DNA of 64,000 bases, taken from positions 310,001-374,000 of the forward strand of contig NZ_CP068437.1 in the NCBI RefSeq assembly GCF_016757755.1. The letters are read 5' to 3'. The DNA is from Shewanella sp. KX20019. GTDB lineage: Bacteria > Pseudomonadota > Gammaproteobacteria > Enterobacterales > Shewanellaceae. A program made the translations under genes and the position numbers. Below the pieces are notes generated by a model. It saw nothing but the letters and a program-made list of their open reading frames with translations. It searched no databases and had not been told where the DNA came from. Below are positions 1-9,690 of the stretch, one piece after another; the first letter of the stretch is position 1, and the number at the start of each line of letters is the position of its first letter.

Positions 1-1015
1 TACGCTTGATGGCAATACCTTGCATTGGAATTTTCGGACATTCACTCAAATCAGATTCAATGGTGCCCTCGCGGTTTGATTCAGCTTGGATCACGTCATC
101 AATTAGGTCGTTAATCTGTTCGAGCTCACGAGTGCCCTCTTGATCTTGTCTTATATAGGCGATGAATTGATTGATAATGGCATCCATATCTTCAATGTCA
201 TGCACTATGCCATCTTTTAGATATTGATCCTCTGCGACCATCATCTCTGACGCTAAACGAATACGGGTTAGTGGAGTTCTTAGATCGTGAGATATCCCAG
301 CCATCAACAAGGCTCTATCTTGCTCAAGTTGCTTCATACCGTAGGACATCTGGTTAAAAGTATTGGTCACTTCAACAATTTCAGTAGAGCCACTTAAGGG
401 TAAAGGTTCGGGGTAATCACCACGAGACACGGCAATAGCCGCTTTTTGTAAACGCCTTAAAGGTCTATTCTGTTGGCGGGCAAACCACCATCCACCGGCG
501 ACACTCAGGGCTCCAATCACCATTAAGTAGAGCGTTAATGGCGAAAGGTTTTTTTCATTTAAGCCTGTTAATGGGACTTTGATCCAAATAGAAGGGGCTT
601 GTGGTGGGCGGATCCAAATTTGAAACTCTTCACCTTGAGCAATGCGCACTTCGGCTTCGCCGCCGAGGTATTCTGACATTTGTGACGACAGAAAACCGTA
701 ATAGGTTGCCCGCTCGATACCCGCCTGGCGCGCCTCTTTTTGATTATAAAACTGCATGGCATCGTCACGCACTTTTGCGTTAAGCGCGTCCACCATGGTG
801 AGGTGTTCACGGCCAACATCGACTCCATCGACAAACAGCAGTTTTACTTGGCGAGCAATAAGTTGGTTAATTTGTTGATAGCTGGGCTTAATAAAGTAAA
901 CCGCAACAGAGAGGTAAGACACCAATTGGTTAGTTAGCAGTAAGCAGCCAATTAACATCACTGTCTGGCTGAATGAACTGCGGGGTGTAACTCGGTGCCA
1001 CCATTTAATGATCAT
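1..1015 (-). CDS. envZ: EnvZ osmosensor histidine kinase (C-terminus outside window)
   Basis: Partial: about 338 residues are readable on the minus strand from an ATG at 1015 and the frame stays open to the window edge, so the ATP-binding domain is missing. The N-terminus has a first membrane segment at about residues 17-40, a periplasmic domain, a second membrane segment at about 158-175, a HAMP linker, and then the dimerisation/phosphoacceptor helix with the H-box ISHDLRTPLTRIRLA; the phosphorylated His is about residue 243. It lies 10 bp downstream of ompR in the same operon. Known role of the family: an inner-membrane kinase/phosphatase that phosphorylates OmpR in response to osmolarity and envelope cues to control porins. 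Identity rests on the H-box, topology and pairing with ompR. Confidence 0.93.
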   Translation of the reverse strand, partial: MIIKWWHRVTPRSSFSQTVMLIGCLLLTNQLVSYLSVAVYFIKPSYQQINQLIARQVKLLFVDGVDVGREHLTMVDALNAKVRDDAMQFYNQKEARQAGIERATYYGFLSSQMSEYLGGEAEVRIAQGEEFQIWIRPPQAPSIWIKVPLTGLNEKNLSPLTLYLMVIGALSVAGGWWFARQQNRPLRRLQKAAIAVSRGDYPEPLPLSGSTEIVEVTNTFNQMSYGMKQLEQDRALLMAGISHDLRTPLTRIRLASEMMVAEDQYLKDGIVHDIEDMDAIINQFIAYIRQDQEGTRELEQINDLIDDVIQAESNREGTIESDLSECPKIPMQGIAIKR

Positions 1016-1025
1016 TGTTTATTAA

Positions 1026-1751
1026 TTACTTACGCGAAGTTCCGTCAGGCACAAATACATAGCCTAAACCCCAAACGGTTTGAATATAGCGTGGATTAGC
1101 GGCATCGGTTTCAATTAATCGGCGCAAGCGTGAGACCTGTACATCGATAGAACGCTCAAGAGCAGAGTAATCGCGGCCGCGGGCTAGATTCATCAATTTG
1201 TCACGTGATAAAGGCTCACGAGGGTGGCTGACTAACACTTTTAACACAGCAAACTCGCCGCTGGTTAGCGCAATCGCTTCCTCGCCATGATGCATTTCAC
1301 GAGTGGCAAGATTGAGTGAAAACTCCCCAAAAGTGATCTCCTCCTCTTGCTGAGTAGGCGCTCCTGGTACTTCAGGTGTTTGGCGACGCATTACCGCTTT
1401 AATCCGCGCCAGTAGCTCTCGTGGATTAAAAGGCTTGGGTAGGTAATCATCAGCGCCAAGCTCAAGGCCTATAATCCTATCGACTTCATCTCCCTTGGCG
1501 GTAAGCATGACGATGGGGATCGTGTTACCTGTTTGACGTAGTCGGCGACAGATAGATAGACCGTCTTCACCCGGAAGCATCAGGTCCAGTACCAGCAAGT
1601 GAAAGTTTTCACGCTCTAATAAGCGATCCATCTGTTCGGCATTGGCCGCGCTGCGAACTTGATAACCTTGCTCCATCAAGTAACGCTCCAATAAGGCGCG
1701 GAGCCTCATATCATCGTCGACAACGAGAATCTTTGAGGTTTCTTGTCCCAT
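1026..1751 (-). CDS. ompR: OmpR DNA-binding response regulator
   Basis: A 241-residue OmpR-family regulator. The receiver domain (about 1-120) has the acidic cluster VVDDDMRLRALLERYL, the phosphoacceptor Asp56 in LVLDLMLPGEDG and the conserved Lys in YLPKPF. The C-terminal winged helix (about 140-235) ends in WGLGYVFVPDG. A longer frame runs upstream to 1784, but the ATG at 1751 is preferred: it has AAGGAT upstream and gives the family N-terminus (MGQETSKILVVDDD). First gene of an ompR-envZ operon. Its partner EnvZ phosphorylates it; in relatives it binds porin promoters. Confidence 0.96.
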   Translation of the reverse strand: MGQETSKILVVDDDMRLRALLERYLMEQGYQVRSAANAEQMDRLLERENFHLLVLDLMLPGEDGLSICRRLRQTGNTIPIVMLTAKGDEVDRIIGLELGADDYLPKPFNPRELLARIKAVMRRQTPEVPGAPTQQEEEITFGEFSLNLATREMHHGEEAIALTSGEFAVLKVLVSHPREPLSRDKLMNLARGRDYSALERSIDVQVSRLRRLIETDAANPRYIQTVWGLGYVFVPDGTSRK

Positions 1752-2108
1752 GCGTAGGATCCTTATTTTTGCTAGGAGAGCCAATAGGTATAGGCAACTG
1801 GCTGATATTGAATATGAATTAGCCTAATATAGCCGCTTTAATATGTTACTGACCAGCGAGTTATCACCCAATAACACATCTATTAGCTTAAGGATAAATG
1901 AGTGGAGTGTTTAAGGTGTTGAAAAGTAGCGTAATAACCATTGAGTTAACCTGTTTTTTAAATTGTAACCAAATTGAATAAATCGTTACTAAGAATGCTG
2001 GCGAACTAACATGATGATTCAGCTGCGCTGTAAAGTGCATCGGTTGAGCTGAATTATGCTATGATTTTTGGCCATAGATTATCGTTAACCTCCAAAAAAG
2101 TAGTCCGT
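1752..2108. promoter_or_regulatory. ompR/greB divergent intergenic region
   Basis: AT-rich, non-coding stretch between the divergent ompR and greB genes that must hold both promoters. I see no convincing operator, hairpin or small ORF. An in-frame extension of greB reaches back to 2061, but GreB homology begins only at 2109. Confidence 0.4.
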
Positions 2109-2594
2109 ATGAGAACGAATATCGTCACCCGCGAAGGTTTTGAAAAATTGCAAAAAGAGCTTAATTATCTATGGCGTGAGCACCGGCCTGAAATCACTAA
2201 GATCGTCAGCTGGGCTGCTAGCTTGGGCGACAGAAGCGAGAACGCTGATTACACTTTTAACAAGAAGAAACTACGAGATATTGACCGTAGAGTACGTTAT
2301 TTGCGCAAAGCCATCGAAAACACTCAAGTTGTCGATTACTCACCGGCTCAAGAGGGTAAGGTTTTTTTTGGTGCTTGGGTTGAGATTGAAAATGATGACG
2401 GCGAGAAGCGCGTATTTAAAATTGTCGGTTATGACGAGATCTTTGGCCGCAACGATTACATCTCGATTGATTCGCCTATGGCGCGTGGTTTGTTGAAAAA
2501 AGAGATCGATGATGAAGCGGTGATCCATACGCCCGCTGGCGAACAAGTGTGGTATATCAACCGCATCTCTTATCAAGGATTTGAAGAGGCTTAA
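2109..2594 (+). CDS. greB: Transcription elongation factor GreB
   Basis: 161 residues. The N-terminal coiled coil contains the GreB signature LNYLWREHRPEITK and the acidic tip region ASLGDRSENADYTFNKK; the C-terminal FKBP-like domain contains VDYSPAQEGKVFFGAWVEIE and YDEIFGRNDYISIDSPMAR. GreB inserts its coiled coil into the RNA polymerase secondary channel and stimulates cleavage of backtracked transcripts. The ATG at 2109 matches the known family N-terminus (MRTNIVTREGFEKL); the frame extends 16 codons further upstream but that part does not resemble GreB. Divergent from ompR, upstream of tex, the same neighbourhood as in E. coli. Confidence 0.96.
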   Translation: MRTNIVTREGFEKLQKELNYLWREHRPEITKIVSWAASLGDRSENADYTFNKKKLRDIDRRVRYLRKAIENTQVVDYSPAQEGKVFFGAWVEIENDDGEKRVFKIVGYDEIFGRNDYISIDSPMARGLLKKEIDDEAVIHTPAGEQVWYINRISYQGFEEA

Positions 2595-2815
2595 CAAGTT
2601 CTAATGATTTAAGCTTGTTACTGCACTCTCGAATCGAGATTAGCAGCAGATGTTAGCGGCTAAATATACCTTAATGATTTCGCTACACCTCTAAAAATCA
2701 ATTAAATTAGCGAATTCCATTCTTCAGCGCAAAAACAGCGATTAGCGAGTTTAAAATTGCTTCTTAGCTGTGTTATCTTGAGCGCAATATTACCTTTTTG
2801 GCATCACTTCTATAT

Positions 2816-5170
2816 ATGCATAACATTGCACAGCTTATTGCTGATGAACTAAACGTACGTCTTCAGCAAGTTAACGACACGATTAAATTACTGAATGACG
2901 GTGCAACAGTGCCGTTTATCGCGCGCTACCGTAAGGAAGCTACTGGTGGGCTTGATGATGCGCAGTTGCGCACGCTATACAGTCGCCTTGGCTATTTACG
3001 CGATCTAAGTGAGCGCCGCAATGTTATTTTGTCGAGTATTGAGGCGCAAAATAAATTAACGCCTGAGTTAAAAGCTGCGATTAATGCTGCTGATAGTAAA
3101 ACCCGCCTAGAAGATCTTTACCTACCTTATAAGCCAAAGCGCCGTACCAAGGGCTTGATTGCGATTGAAGCTGGAATTGAACCATTAGCGGATTTTTTAC
3201 TGGCAAATCGAGATGTAGATTGTGATGTAAAAGCCGCTGAATACCTTAATGTTGACGCCGGTTTTACTGACGCAAAGTCGGTATTAGATGGCGCTCGCTT
3301 TATCTTGATGGAACGCTTTGCCGAAGACGCTGAGTTACTGCAAAAAGTGCGTAGCCACATTGAACAAAATGCCGTGCTTGAAAGCCGTATGGCTAAGGGT
3401 AAAGAGAAAGAGGGATCTAAATATAGAGATTATTTTGAGCACTCTGAAAAACTAACTAAGGTACCATCACATCGTGCCCTTGCCATGCTACGTGGCCGTA
3501 ATGAAGGTATGCTGAGCTTAAGCGTCAATGCAGATCCAAACAAAGAAGCCAAGCAAGCCAGCTACTGTGAAGTGATTATCAATGACCACTGTAAACTGGC
3601 GATTAATGATACTGCAGTCGATCAGTGGTTAAAAACCGTGGTTGCGGCAACTTGGCGAGTCAAAATAGCATTGCAGATGGAAACTGAGTTTTTCGGCCGT
3701 ATGCGCGATAGCGCAGAAACTGAAGCGATTAATGTATTTGCGCGTAACTTAGGCGATCTTTTAATGGCAGCCCCTGCGGGCGCCAAAGCCACCTTAGGCT
3801 TGGATCCTGGCCTTCGCAGTGGCGTTAAAGTCGCGATTGTAAACAACACCGGCAAACTGGTTGCTCACAGCACTATTTTCCCTCATGCACCACAAAAACA
3901 GTGGGATAAATCGCTTAGAACCTTGGCTAACTTAGCCAAGATGCATAAGGTTGAGCTCATTGCTGTTGGTAATGGCACCGCCTCACGCGAAACAGACAAG
4001 CTAGCGGCAGAACTTATCACCATGGTTAAAGCTGAACTACCAACCTTGACCAAGGTGATGGTCAGTGAAGCGGGCGCCTCTGTGTATTCAGCCTCTGAGC
4101 TAGCTTCAGAAGAGTTCCCTGATGTTGATGTGTCTATTCGTGGCGCGGTATCAATTGCCCGCCGTTTACAAGACCCATTAGCGGAGCTAGTAAAGATCGA
4201 GCCTAAGGCCATTGGCGTTGGGCAGTATCAGCACGACGTAAGCCAAAGTATGCTTTCAAGTTCACTGGAAGCGGTAGTTGAAGACTGCGTCAACGGTGTT
4301 GGTGTTGATGTGAATATGGCGTCAGCGCCACTGCTTGCCCAAGTGGCGGGGCTCAATAAAACCTTGGCACGCAATATTGTCACTTACCGTGATGAACAGG
4401 GGCAATTCACCAATCGTAAAACCTTGCTGAAGGTAGCACGTTTAGGCCCTAAGGCTTATGAACAAGCGGCAGGTTTTTTACGTATAAGCAATGCTGAAAA
4501 CCCACTTGATGCATCTTCGGTTCACCCTGAGGCATATGCATTGGTTGAATCAATCGCCAGCGCAAAACAACAATCAGTTGCTACGCTGATTGGCAATACT
4601 GAGCTGCTCAGCACGATTGAAGCCAAAGACTTTATTACAGGCGATTTCGGTTTACCGACAGTGACCGATATTCTTGCTGAACTCGACAAACCCGGACGCG
4701 ATCCCCGTGGTGAATTTAGGACTGCTACCTTTAAAGAGGGCGTTGAACAGATCAATGACCTTAAGCCAGATATGATATTGGAAGGCGTGGTGACTAACGT
4801 GACCAACTTTGGCGCCTTTGTCGATGTTGGTGTGCATCAAGATGGGTTAGTGCATATCTCATCGATGACCGAAAAGTTTATTGATGATCCGCATAAGGTG
4901 GTTAAAGCGGGTGATGTGGTTAAAGTTAAAGTGATGGAAGTTGATGCCGAAAGACGTCGTATTGGCCTTAGCATGCGACTGACCGACAAAGCGGGCGAAG
5001 CGCCAAAAACAGCGCCTCGACCAGCTAACCATAGTAGCAAGAATAATGGCTCCAAACATCAAGGCGGCAAGTCGCAATCTCAGTCGCATAAAAGCGCTAA
5101 GCCAAAGCAGGCCACAAATGCCGCGATGGGCAATGCCTTTGCTGATGCCTTTGCTAAGATGAAAAAGTAG
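2816..5170 (+). CDS. tex: Tex/YhgF RNA-binding transcriptional accessory protein
   Basis: 784 residues, typical for Tex. The N-terminal helical domain contains TVPFIARYRKEATGGLDDAQ. A YqgF/RNase H-like fold follows (ATLGLDPGLRSGVKVAIV), then tandem helix-hairpin-helix repeats (APLLAQVAGLNKTLARNIV), and a C-terminal S1 domain (MILEGVVTNVTNFGAFVDVG to RRIGLSMRL), ending in a Lys/Ser/Gln-rich tail. Tex proteins bind nucleic acids through S1 and associate with transcription and translation; the precise role is unsettled. A TTG at 2798 would add six residues, but the ATG at 2816 gives the family start MHNIAQLIADEL. Followed by a strong terminator. Confidence 0.94.
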   Translation: MHNIAQLIADELNVRLQQVNDTIKLLNDGATVPFIARYRKEATGGLDDAQLRTLYSRLGYLRDLSERRNVILSSIEAQNKLTPELKAAINAADSKTRLEDLYLPYKPKRRTKGLIAIEAGIEPLADFLLANRDVDCDVKAAEYLNVDAGFTDAKSVLDGARFILMERFAEDAELLQKVRSHIEQNAVLESRMAKGKEKEGSKYRDYFEHSEKLTKVPSHRALAMLRGRNEGMLSLSVNADPNKEAKQASYCEVIINDHCKLAINDTAVDQWLKTVVAATWRVKIALQMETEFFGRMRDSAETEAINVFARNLGDLLMAAPAGAKATLGLDPGLRSGVKVAIVNNTGKLVAHSTIFPHAPQKQWDKSLRTLANLAKMHKVELIAVGNGTASRETDKLAAELITMVKAELPTLTKVMVSEAGASVYSASELASEEFPDVDVSIRGAVSIARRLQDPLAELVKIEPKAIGVGQYQHDVSQSMLSSSLEAVVEDCVNGVGVDVNMASAPLLAQVAGLNKTLARNIVTYRDEQGQFTNRKTLLKVARLGPKAYEQAAGFLRISNAENPLDASSVHPEAYALVESIASAKQQSVATLIGNTELLSTIEAKDFITGDFGLPTVTDILAELDKPGRDPRGEFRTATFKEGVEQINDLKPDMILEGVVTNVTNFGAFVDVGVHQDGLVHISSMTEKFIDDPHKVVKAGDVVKVKVMEVDAERRRIGLSMRLTDKAGEAPKTAPRPANHSSKNNGSKHQGGKSQSQSHKSAKPKQATNAAMGNAFADAFAKMKK

Positions 5171-5190
5171 CGCGACAATAAACGAAGAGT

Positions 5191-5227
5191 AAGCCCCGCC
5201 AGAATGCGATTCTGTCGGGGCTTTTTT
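5191..5227 (+). terminator. Rho-independent terminator of tex
   Basis: GC-rich inverted repeat (AAGCCCCG ... CGGGGCTT, with the stem continuing as CAGAAT/ATTCTG) followed by TTTTTT, 20 bp after the tex stop. Confidence 0.9.
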
Positions 5228-5401
5228 ATGTCTGACAGTTATAGCCACTACTTTTAGCTAGTTAATGTGTTTTTAAGCTTGTGACACTAAAGTCTAGGCT
5301 TGTTAAAATGTGCGCCAAGCTAGGTAAACTAAATACTGCACAATAATAAAGAATAAATAGCTTGAATTTAACTTGGTAAAGGATATGTTGTACGCCGTTT
5401 C

Positions 5402-7438
5402 ATGTATGAAACTTATTACCGACAAGGAGGTCTTAACTATACTTTTAAAGCGCTTCATAGAAAGCGGCAAGCAAAATACTTAGGATTATCAATTTTGACT
5501 CGTTCACATACGTTAGGACCTTTTCGGTCGATTGTTATATTTGCGGCCATCTCACTGGTGGTGGTCATGCTCAGCAGGTTGGGTCTGGCTATTTGGCAGT
5601 TTGACCGCGTAGATGTTGTTTCTGGTTGGTCTCAGTTATTAATCCAAGGCCTGCGTGTTGACTTTGCCACGCTATGTTGGCTGTGGGGAGCTGCTGCACT
5701 CGGCACGGCAATCTTTTCTGGTGATCATGCTATTGGTCGCATTTGGACGCAAATATTGCGGGTTTGGTTGACCTTAGGTTTATTGACCGTCGTCGTCCTT
5801 GAAATATCGACTCCCTCCTTTATTGCAGAATACGGCATCAGACCTAACCGTTTGTATGTTGAGTATCTTATCTATCCAAAAGAAGTATTTTCAATGCTTT
5901 GGGCTGGCAGAAAGGTCGAACTTATTTTTTCAGCATTGATCAGTACTGCCGTGTTCTTTGGTGGCTGGAAACTCAGCGGAATACTAACCCAAAACCAAAC
6001 TTACCCTCGCTGGTATTGGCGTCCTGTTCTCGGCATTTTAGTCATTGCAATCACCATCTTAGGCGCACGCTCAAGCTTAGGGCATAGACCACTCAATCCA
6101 TCGTTAGTGGCTTTTTCAAGTGATCCATTAGTTAACTCACTAGTGACAAACTCCGCCTACTCTTTAGTGTTCGCCATTAAACAGATGGGCAGTGAAGCGG
6201 ATGCTGCCAAGATATATGGCAAGTTACCGGAAGAGGAGATCATTAGCATTATTCGCCGTGAAAGTGGCCGCCCACTAGCCGATTTTCAGTCTAATGATTT
6301 TCCGAGTGTCTCTTATAATACAGCTAGCTATCAAGGTAAGCCTAAAAACCTAGTCATTATTCTACAAGAGAGCCTTGGGGCTCAATTTGTGGGGAGTTTG
6401 GGTGGCTTGCCATTAACGCCAAACATTGATGAATTATCGAAACAGGCATGGGCTTTTGAGCGCATGTACGCTACTGGAACCCGTTCGGTGCGTGGTATTG
6501 AGGCTGTTGTGACCGGTTTCACGCCGACGCCTGCGCGCTCGGTTGTGAAGTTAGGTCTCAGCCAAAATGGCTTCTTTTCATTGGCTTCATTGCTAAAGCA
6601 GCATGGTTACCGTAATCAGTTTATTTATGGTGGTGAAAGCCATTTTGATAACATGCGTAACTTTTTCTTAGGCAATGGTTTTACCGACATCATTGACGAA
6701 TCGGACTACAAAAATCCTAATTTCGTTGGTTCTTGGGGCGTGTCGGATGAGGATCTGATGTATCGTGCTAACGATGAGTTTGAGCGCTTACATAAAGAGG
6801 GGCAACCGTTCTTTAGCTTGGTGTTTAGCTCGAGTAATCATGACCCATTTGAGTTTCCTGATGACCGTATAGAGTTGTTTGAGCAGCCAAAGCAGACTCG
6901 TAATAACGCGGCAAAATATGCTGACTACGCGGTAGGTGAGTTTTTCAAGCGTGCTAAGCAGTCCGATTACTGGAAAGACACAATATTTGTAGTGGTTGCC
7001 GATCATGACAGCCGAGTCGGCGGTGCTGAACTGGTGCCTATCTCTCGCTTCCGTATTCCTGGGCTTATTTTAGGTGAGGGTATCGAGCCTAAAGTGGATA
7101 CTCGAGTGACCAGCCAGATTGATTTAGGTCCGACGCTATTGTCATTGATTGGTGTGAGTGACGCGTACCCTATGTTGGGTCGTGACTTGACTAAAACAGC
7201 TGAAGATTGGCCCGGTCGTGCGTTAATGCAGTACGACAAAAATATGGCTTACCTACGCGGCGACGACGTGGTGATCCTGCAGCCTGAACATCCAGCATCA
7301 GGGTTTACCTATGATCCAGTCGCAGAGAAGCTAACTGCAAGTCCACAGTCTGATGAAATGAAACAAACGGCATTAGGTTGGGCATTGTGGGGCAGTATGG
7401 CTTATCAAAAAAGCTTGTATGGCGACAGTAAAAAGTAG
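5402..7438 (+). CDS. LTA synthase-family membrane sulfatase/phosphoglycerol transferase
   Basis: Up to 678 residues. About five N-terminal membrane helices (residues ~40-235) precede a periplasmic alkaline-phosphatase-superfamily domain (~310-640). Visible metal and catalytic motifs: NLVIILQESLGAQFVG, the nucleophile-Thr motif ATGTRSVRGIEAV, FIYGGESHFDNMR, SWGVSDEDL and VVVADHDSRVGG. Family members transfer phosphoglycerol or phosphoethanolamine to lipids or glycans; the substrate here is unknown. Start uncertain: the ATG at 5402 gives a basic N-terminus. An AAGGAGG at about 5424 lacks a start codon at normal spacing, and a TTG at 5495 (residue 32), preceded by AGGA, is a plausible alternative. 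Convergent with the next gene. Confidence 0.85.
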   Translation: MYETYYRQGGLNYTFKALHRKRQAKYLGLSILTRSHTLGPFRSIVIFAAISLVVVMLSRLGLAIWQFDRVDVVSGWSQLLIQGLRVDFATLCWLWGAAALGTAIFSGDHAIGRIWTQILRVWLTLGLLTVVVLEISTPSFIAEYGIRPNRLYVEYLIYPKEVFSMLWAGRKVELIFSALISTAVFFGGWKLSGILTQNQTYPRWYWRPVLGILVIAITILGARSSLGHRPLNPSLVAFSSDPLVNSLVTNSAYSLVFAIKQMGSEADAAKIYGKLPEEEIISIIRRESGRPLADFQSNDFPSVSYNTASYQGKPKNLVIILQESLGAQFVGSLGGLPLTPNIDELSKQAWAFERMYATGTRSVRGIEAVVTGFTPTPARSVVKLGLSQNGFFSLASLLKQHGYRNQFIYGGESHFDNMRNFFLGNGFTDIIDESDYKNPNFVGSWGVSDEDLMYRANDEFERLHKEGQPFFSLVFSSSNHDPFEFPDDRIELFEQPKQTRNNAAKYADYAVGEFFKRAKQSDYWKDTIFVVVADHDSRVGGAELVPISRFRIPGLILGEGIEPKVDTRVTSQIDLGPTLLSLIGVSDAYPMLGRDLTKTAEDWPGRALMQYDKNMAYLRGDDVVILQPEHPASGFTYDPVAEKLTASPQSDEMKQTALGWALWGSMAYQKSLYGDSKK

Positions 7439-7457
7439 TTAGTAATAAAGCGGTCTT

Positions 7458-7949
7458 TTAGACTGTTGTAAGCATGTCGGGCTCAGTCTTTGGCTGAGTC
7501 CGATTTTGATAAAAGGCTTCGATATGGACGCCAAACGCACGGTAGAACTGTAATGTCTCATTTGGCATGCGCTTATTGTCAGTGGACGCTTGTTTTTCGA
7601 CTGGCTGGTTTGGCAGTTTAATATCACTGCGTTTTAACGACGAACGAAAACTAAGCAGCTGTTTTAAATCTAATGCTGCTGGACGTTTTTGCTGCTCTTG
7701 CTGAGATTGCTCCTGCTGTTGCGAACTCCCTTGCTGCTTACCTTGTACTGAATCCCGTAATTTTGCTTGTGTTTGAGCTTGCTCAGCAGTGCGTTCGTGC
7801 TGCGGATTAAAGGCGCGCTCTTCATGGCCCTTGCTTGCTTGCGGCGGAGGTAAAACGGGTGGGCGCTGTTGATTATCCGTGCGTGCAGAGTCCGTCGCTA
7901 CGTTAGAGGTAGAGATCGGCACATTGGGATAATTTGTGGCAACGATCAT
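7458..7949 (-). CDS. Gln-rich hypothetical protein
   Basis: 163 residues, no family recognised. The middle third (about 45-95) is low complexity, rich in Gln, Glu, Ser and Pro and probably disordered. The C-terminal part (LDLKQLLSFRSSLKR, LQFYRAFGVHIEAFYQNR) looks ordered and amphipathic. No signal peptide, membrane segment or Cys. It lies between the convergent sulfatase gene and the upstream minus-strand bioH. A stem-loop (GGCTCAG/CTGAGTCC) sits inside its 3' end at about 7473-7493. The frame is clean for 492 bases, which supports a real gene; the function is unknown. Confidence 0.6.
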   Translation of the reverse strand: MIVATNYPNVPISTSNVATDSARTDNQQRPPVLPPPQASKGHEERAFNPQHERTAEQAQTQAKLRDSVQGKQQGSSQQQEQSQQEQQKRPAALDLKQLLSFRSSLKRSDIKLPNQPVEKQASTDNKRMPNETLQFYRAFGVHIEAFYQNRTQPKTEPDMLTTV

Positions 7950-8032
7950 AGACAGTTCCGCTTTAAGTTGTGGTTAAATGTTAACCAATAATCATTCAAA
8001 AATAAAGCAGTTTCACTCCTCAACCATATAGT

Positions 8033-8806
8033 TTATTGGTGTTTTTCAAGCCACATGCCTAAGGCAAGAACAAAGTCTTCCGTATGGCTGATGAAAGGAG
8101 CATGAGACGCTTTTGGCAATATGACATCTTCGCTATGACTCAACTCTGGCAGCAGTTTAATCACTCTACGTGGCACGAGTCCGTCGAGCTTGCCCCATAT
8201 TCTTAACCAAGGTTGGTTTATCAGTGGTAATTTGTCCCTCAGATCAACGTTAGCGAGCATCGCTAGCCCTTGCTCCAGAGCGCTAAATTGCGGCTGAGGT
8301 TTGGCCAGTACCCACTCGCGCAGCTGCTTGATATCGCCCTTGGCTGTTTGGCTACCCATGGCTTGTATTGCTAGAAATCGTTCGATGGTTTTTTCTAGAT
8401 CTTGAGTTAACTGGCTGCCGAATTGTGCCAGCACATTAGGTGGGATCCCGGGCCAAGATTCCTCTTCACGTGCCATAAAACAGGGAGAGGAGGCGATAGT
8501 ACACAGCGCGCTCACATGTTGTGGATAGCTGAGTGCTGCTAAGGTGGCCACCAATCCGCCGAGTGACCAACCTATCCAGATTGCAGGTTTAGGCACACTG
8601 GCAATGATGCTGGCTACCCAATCATTAATATCACCAGCAACGACATCACTTTCGCCAAAGCCGGGCAGATCAACAAAGTGAAATCTATACTGAGGTAACA
8701 AGTCGGGCAAAGCGGTAAATACCGCGCTATTAACGCCCCAGCCATGCAGCACGACTACATCGGGGCCTTGGCCTATCGAACTGACATGTAACTTAGTTTG
8801 ATCCAC
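8033..8806 (-). CDS. bioH: BioH pimeloyl-ACP methyl ester esterase
   Basis: 257-residue alpha/beta hydrolase. Oxyanion region VVVLHGWGVNSAVF, nucleophile elbow GWSLGG with Ser81, Asp in the GKLDGLVP segment and His in KASHAPFISH complete the triad. Length and the HGWG/GWSLGG pair fit BioH, which releases pimeloyl-ACP from its methyl ester in biotin synthesis. The divergent comF and nearby nfuA reproduce the E. coli bioH-gntX-nfuA neighbourhood, which is the best evidence for BioH over another hydrolase. Intergenic spacing to comF is 57 bp, so the promoters are back to back. Confidence 0.92.
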   Translation of the reverse strand: MDQTKLHVSSIGQGPDVVVLHGWGVNSAVFTALPDLLPQYRFHFVDLPGFGESDVVAGDINDWVASIIASVPKPAIWIGWSLGGLVATLAALSYPQHVSALCTIASSPCFMAREEESWPGIPPNVLAQFGSQLTQDLEKTIERFLAIQAMGSQTAKGDIKQLREWVLAKPQPQFSALEQGLAMLANVDLRDKLPLINQPWLRIWGKLDGLVPRRVIKLLPELSHSEDVILPKASHAPFISHTEDFVLALGMWLEKHQ

Positions 8807-8863
8807 GTATTGGTCCTGTATTGATTCGGTAATGACCCGGTATTAGTGCTGCCGTATTAGCAA

Positions 8864-9610
8864 ATGGGCTATGAAAAAAGGGGCTTCATTATTACTCAAC
8901 GATCTTGGCTGCGACAGCTGGCGGCTATATTACCCAATCGGTGCTTAATGTGCCATCAACAGATAACGTCCAAGCAGAGCGGTATTTGTCGGGTTTGCCT
9001 CAATGCATGCCTATACCAGGCACCGATTTGTTTAGGTTGTGGTAGAGAGATGCAGCTGCAGGTTATCTACTGTGGCGAGTGTCAGCGGTACAACAAGCTA
9101 AAGGTGGTAGCGCCTTGCAGTTATCATGATGGACTTGGGCACTGGGTCGGTCAGATAAAGTATCAAGCGCAGTTTTCTGTGATTGAGGTGATGGTCGATG
9201 CGCTGATCTGCCGCTTACATTATCTAATTGAATTAGGCTTTGTGCAAATGCCACAAGCCATCATCACGGTGCCATTACACCCCAAGCGGTTGCGGCAGCG
9301 CGGTTTTAATCAGGCATGGCTGATTGCACAATCATTGGCACAAAAACTTGAGCTCCCCTTGCTTGACGATGTGCTTACTCGGCAAATAAACACCTCGCCC
9401 CAAGCGGGGTTATCGGGAAAAATGCGCCGTAAAAATTTACTAGATGCTTTTACATTGGTGGCAGAGATAAAGCTACAGCGTATCGCCATTGTAGATGATG
9501 TGGTGACGACGGGGACAACGGTCAGTGAAATAGCGCGACTACTGAGCGAACAACATATTGAAAGCCAAGTCTGGTGCCTAGCAAGAGCAGAGGCACCAGG
9601 GCTTAACTAA
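8864..9610 (+). CDS. comF: ComF family phosphoribosyltransferase-like protein
   Basis: 248 residues. The N-terminus has paired cysteines typical of a ComF zinc ribbon (CLMC, CRVC, CLGC, CGEC). The C-terminal half is a type I phosphoribosyltransferase fold with the PRPP loop RIAIVDDVVTTGTT at about 207-220 and the segment LHPKRLRQRGFNQAWLIA. Homologues (ComF, GntX/YhgH) are linked to DNA uptake and use of DNA as a nutrient; the enzymatic activity is unproven. The start is not firmly fixed: the ATG at 8864 has no strong ribosome-binding site. Divergent from bioH. Confidence 0.87.
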   Translation: MGYEKRGFIITQRSWLRQLAAILPNRCLMCHQQITSKQSGICRVCLNACLYQAPICLGCGREMQLQVIYCGECQRYNKLKVVAPCSYHDGLGHWVGQIKYQAQFSVIEVMVDALICRLHYLIELGFVQMPQAIITVPLHPKRLRQRGFNQAWLIAQSLAQKLELPLLDDVLTRQINTSPQAGLSGKMRRKNLLDAFTLVAEIKLQRIAIVDDVVTTGTTVSEIARLLSEQHIESQVWCLARAEAPGLN

Positions 9611-9633
9611 TGTTTAGTGGTCATTTAGTAAAC

Positions 9634-9679
9634 TATACTCACCTCACTGAATCCTGCATCTTCAGGTAGGACGGGTGTA
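9634..9679. repeat. REP-like palindrome, copy 1
   Basis: Contains the dispersed core CTGCATCTTCAGGTAGGA, also found at 37.9 kb and 62.6 kb, with partly complementary flanks (CACCT ... AGGT, and TATACT ... GGTGTA). It sits between the convergent ends of comF and the M14 peptidase gene, where it could form a hairpin for both transcripts. Confidence 0.65.
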
Positions 9680-9690
9680 AGCATAAGTAC

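Noticed and set aside
601..937. Short plus-strand frames at the left edge
   Set aside because: They are shadows of envZ, whose own frame was missed only because it has no stop inside the window.
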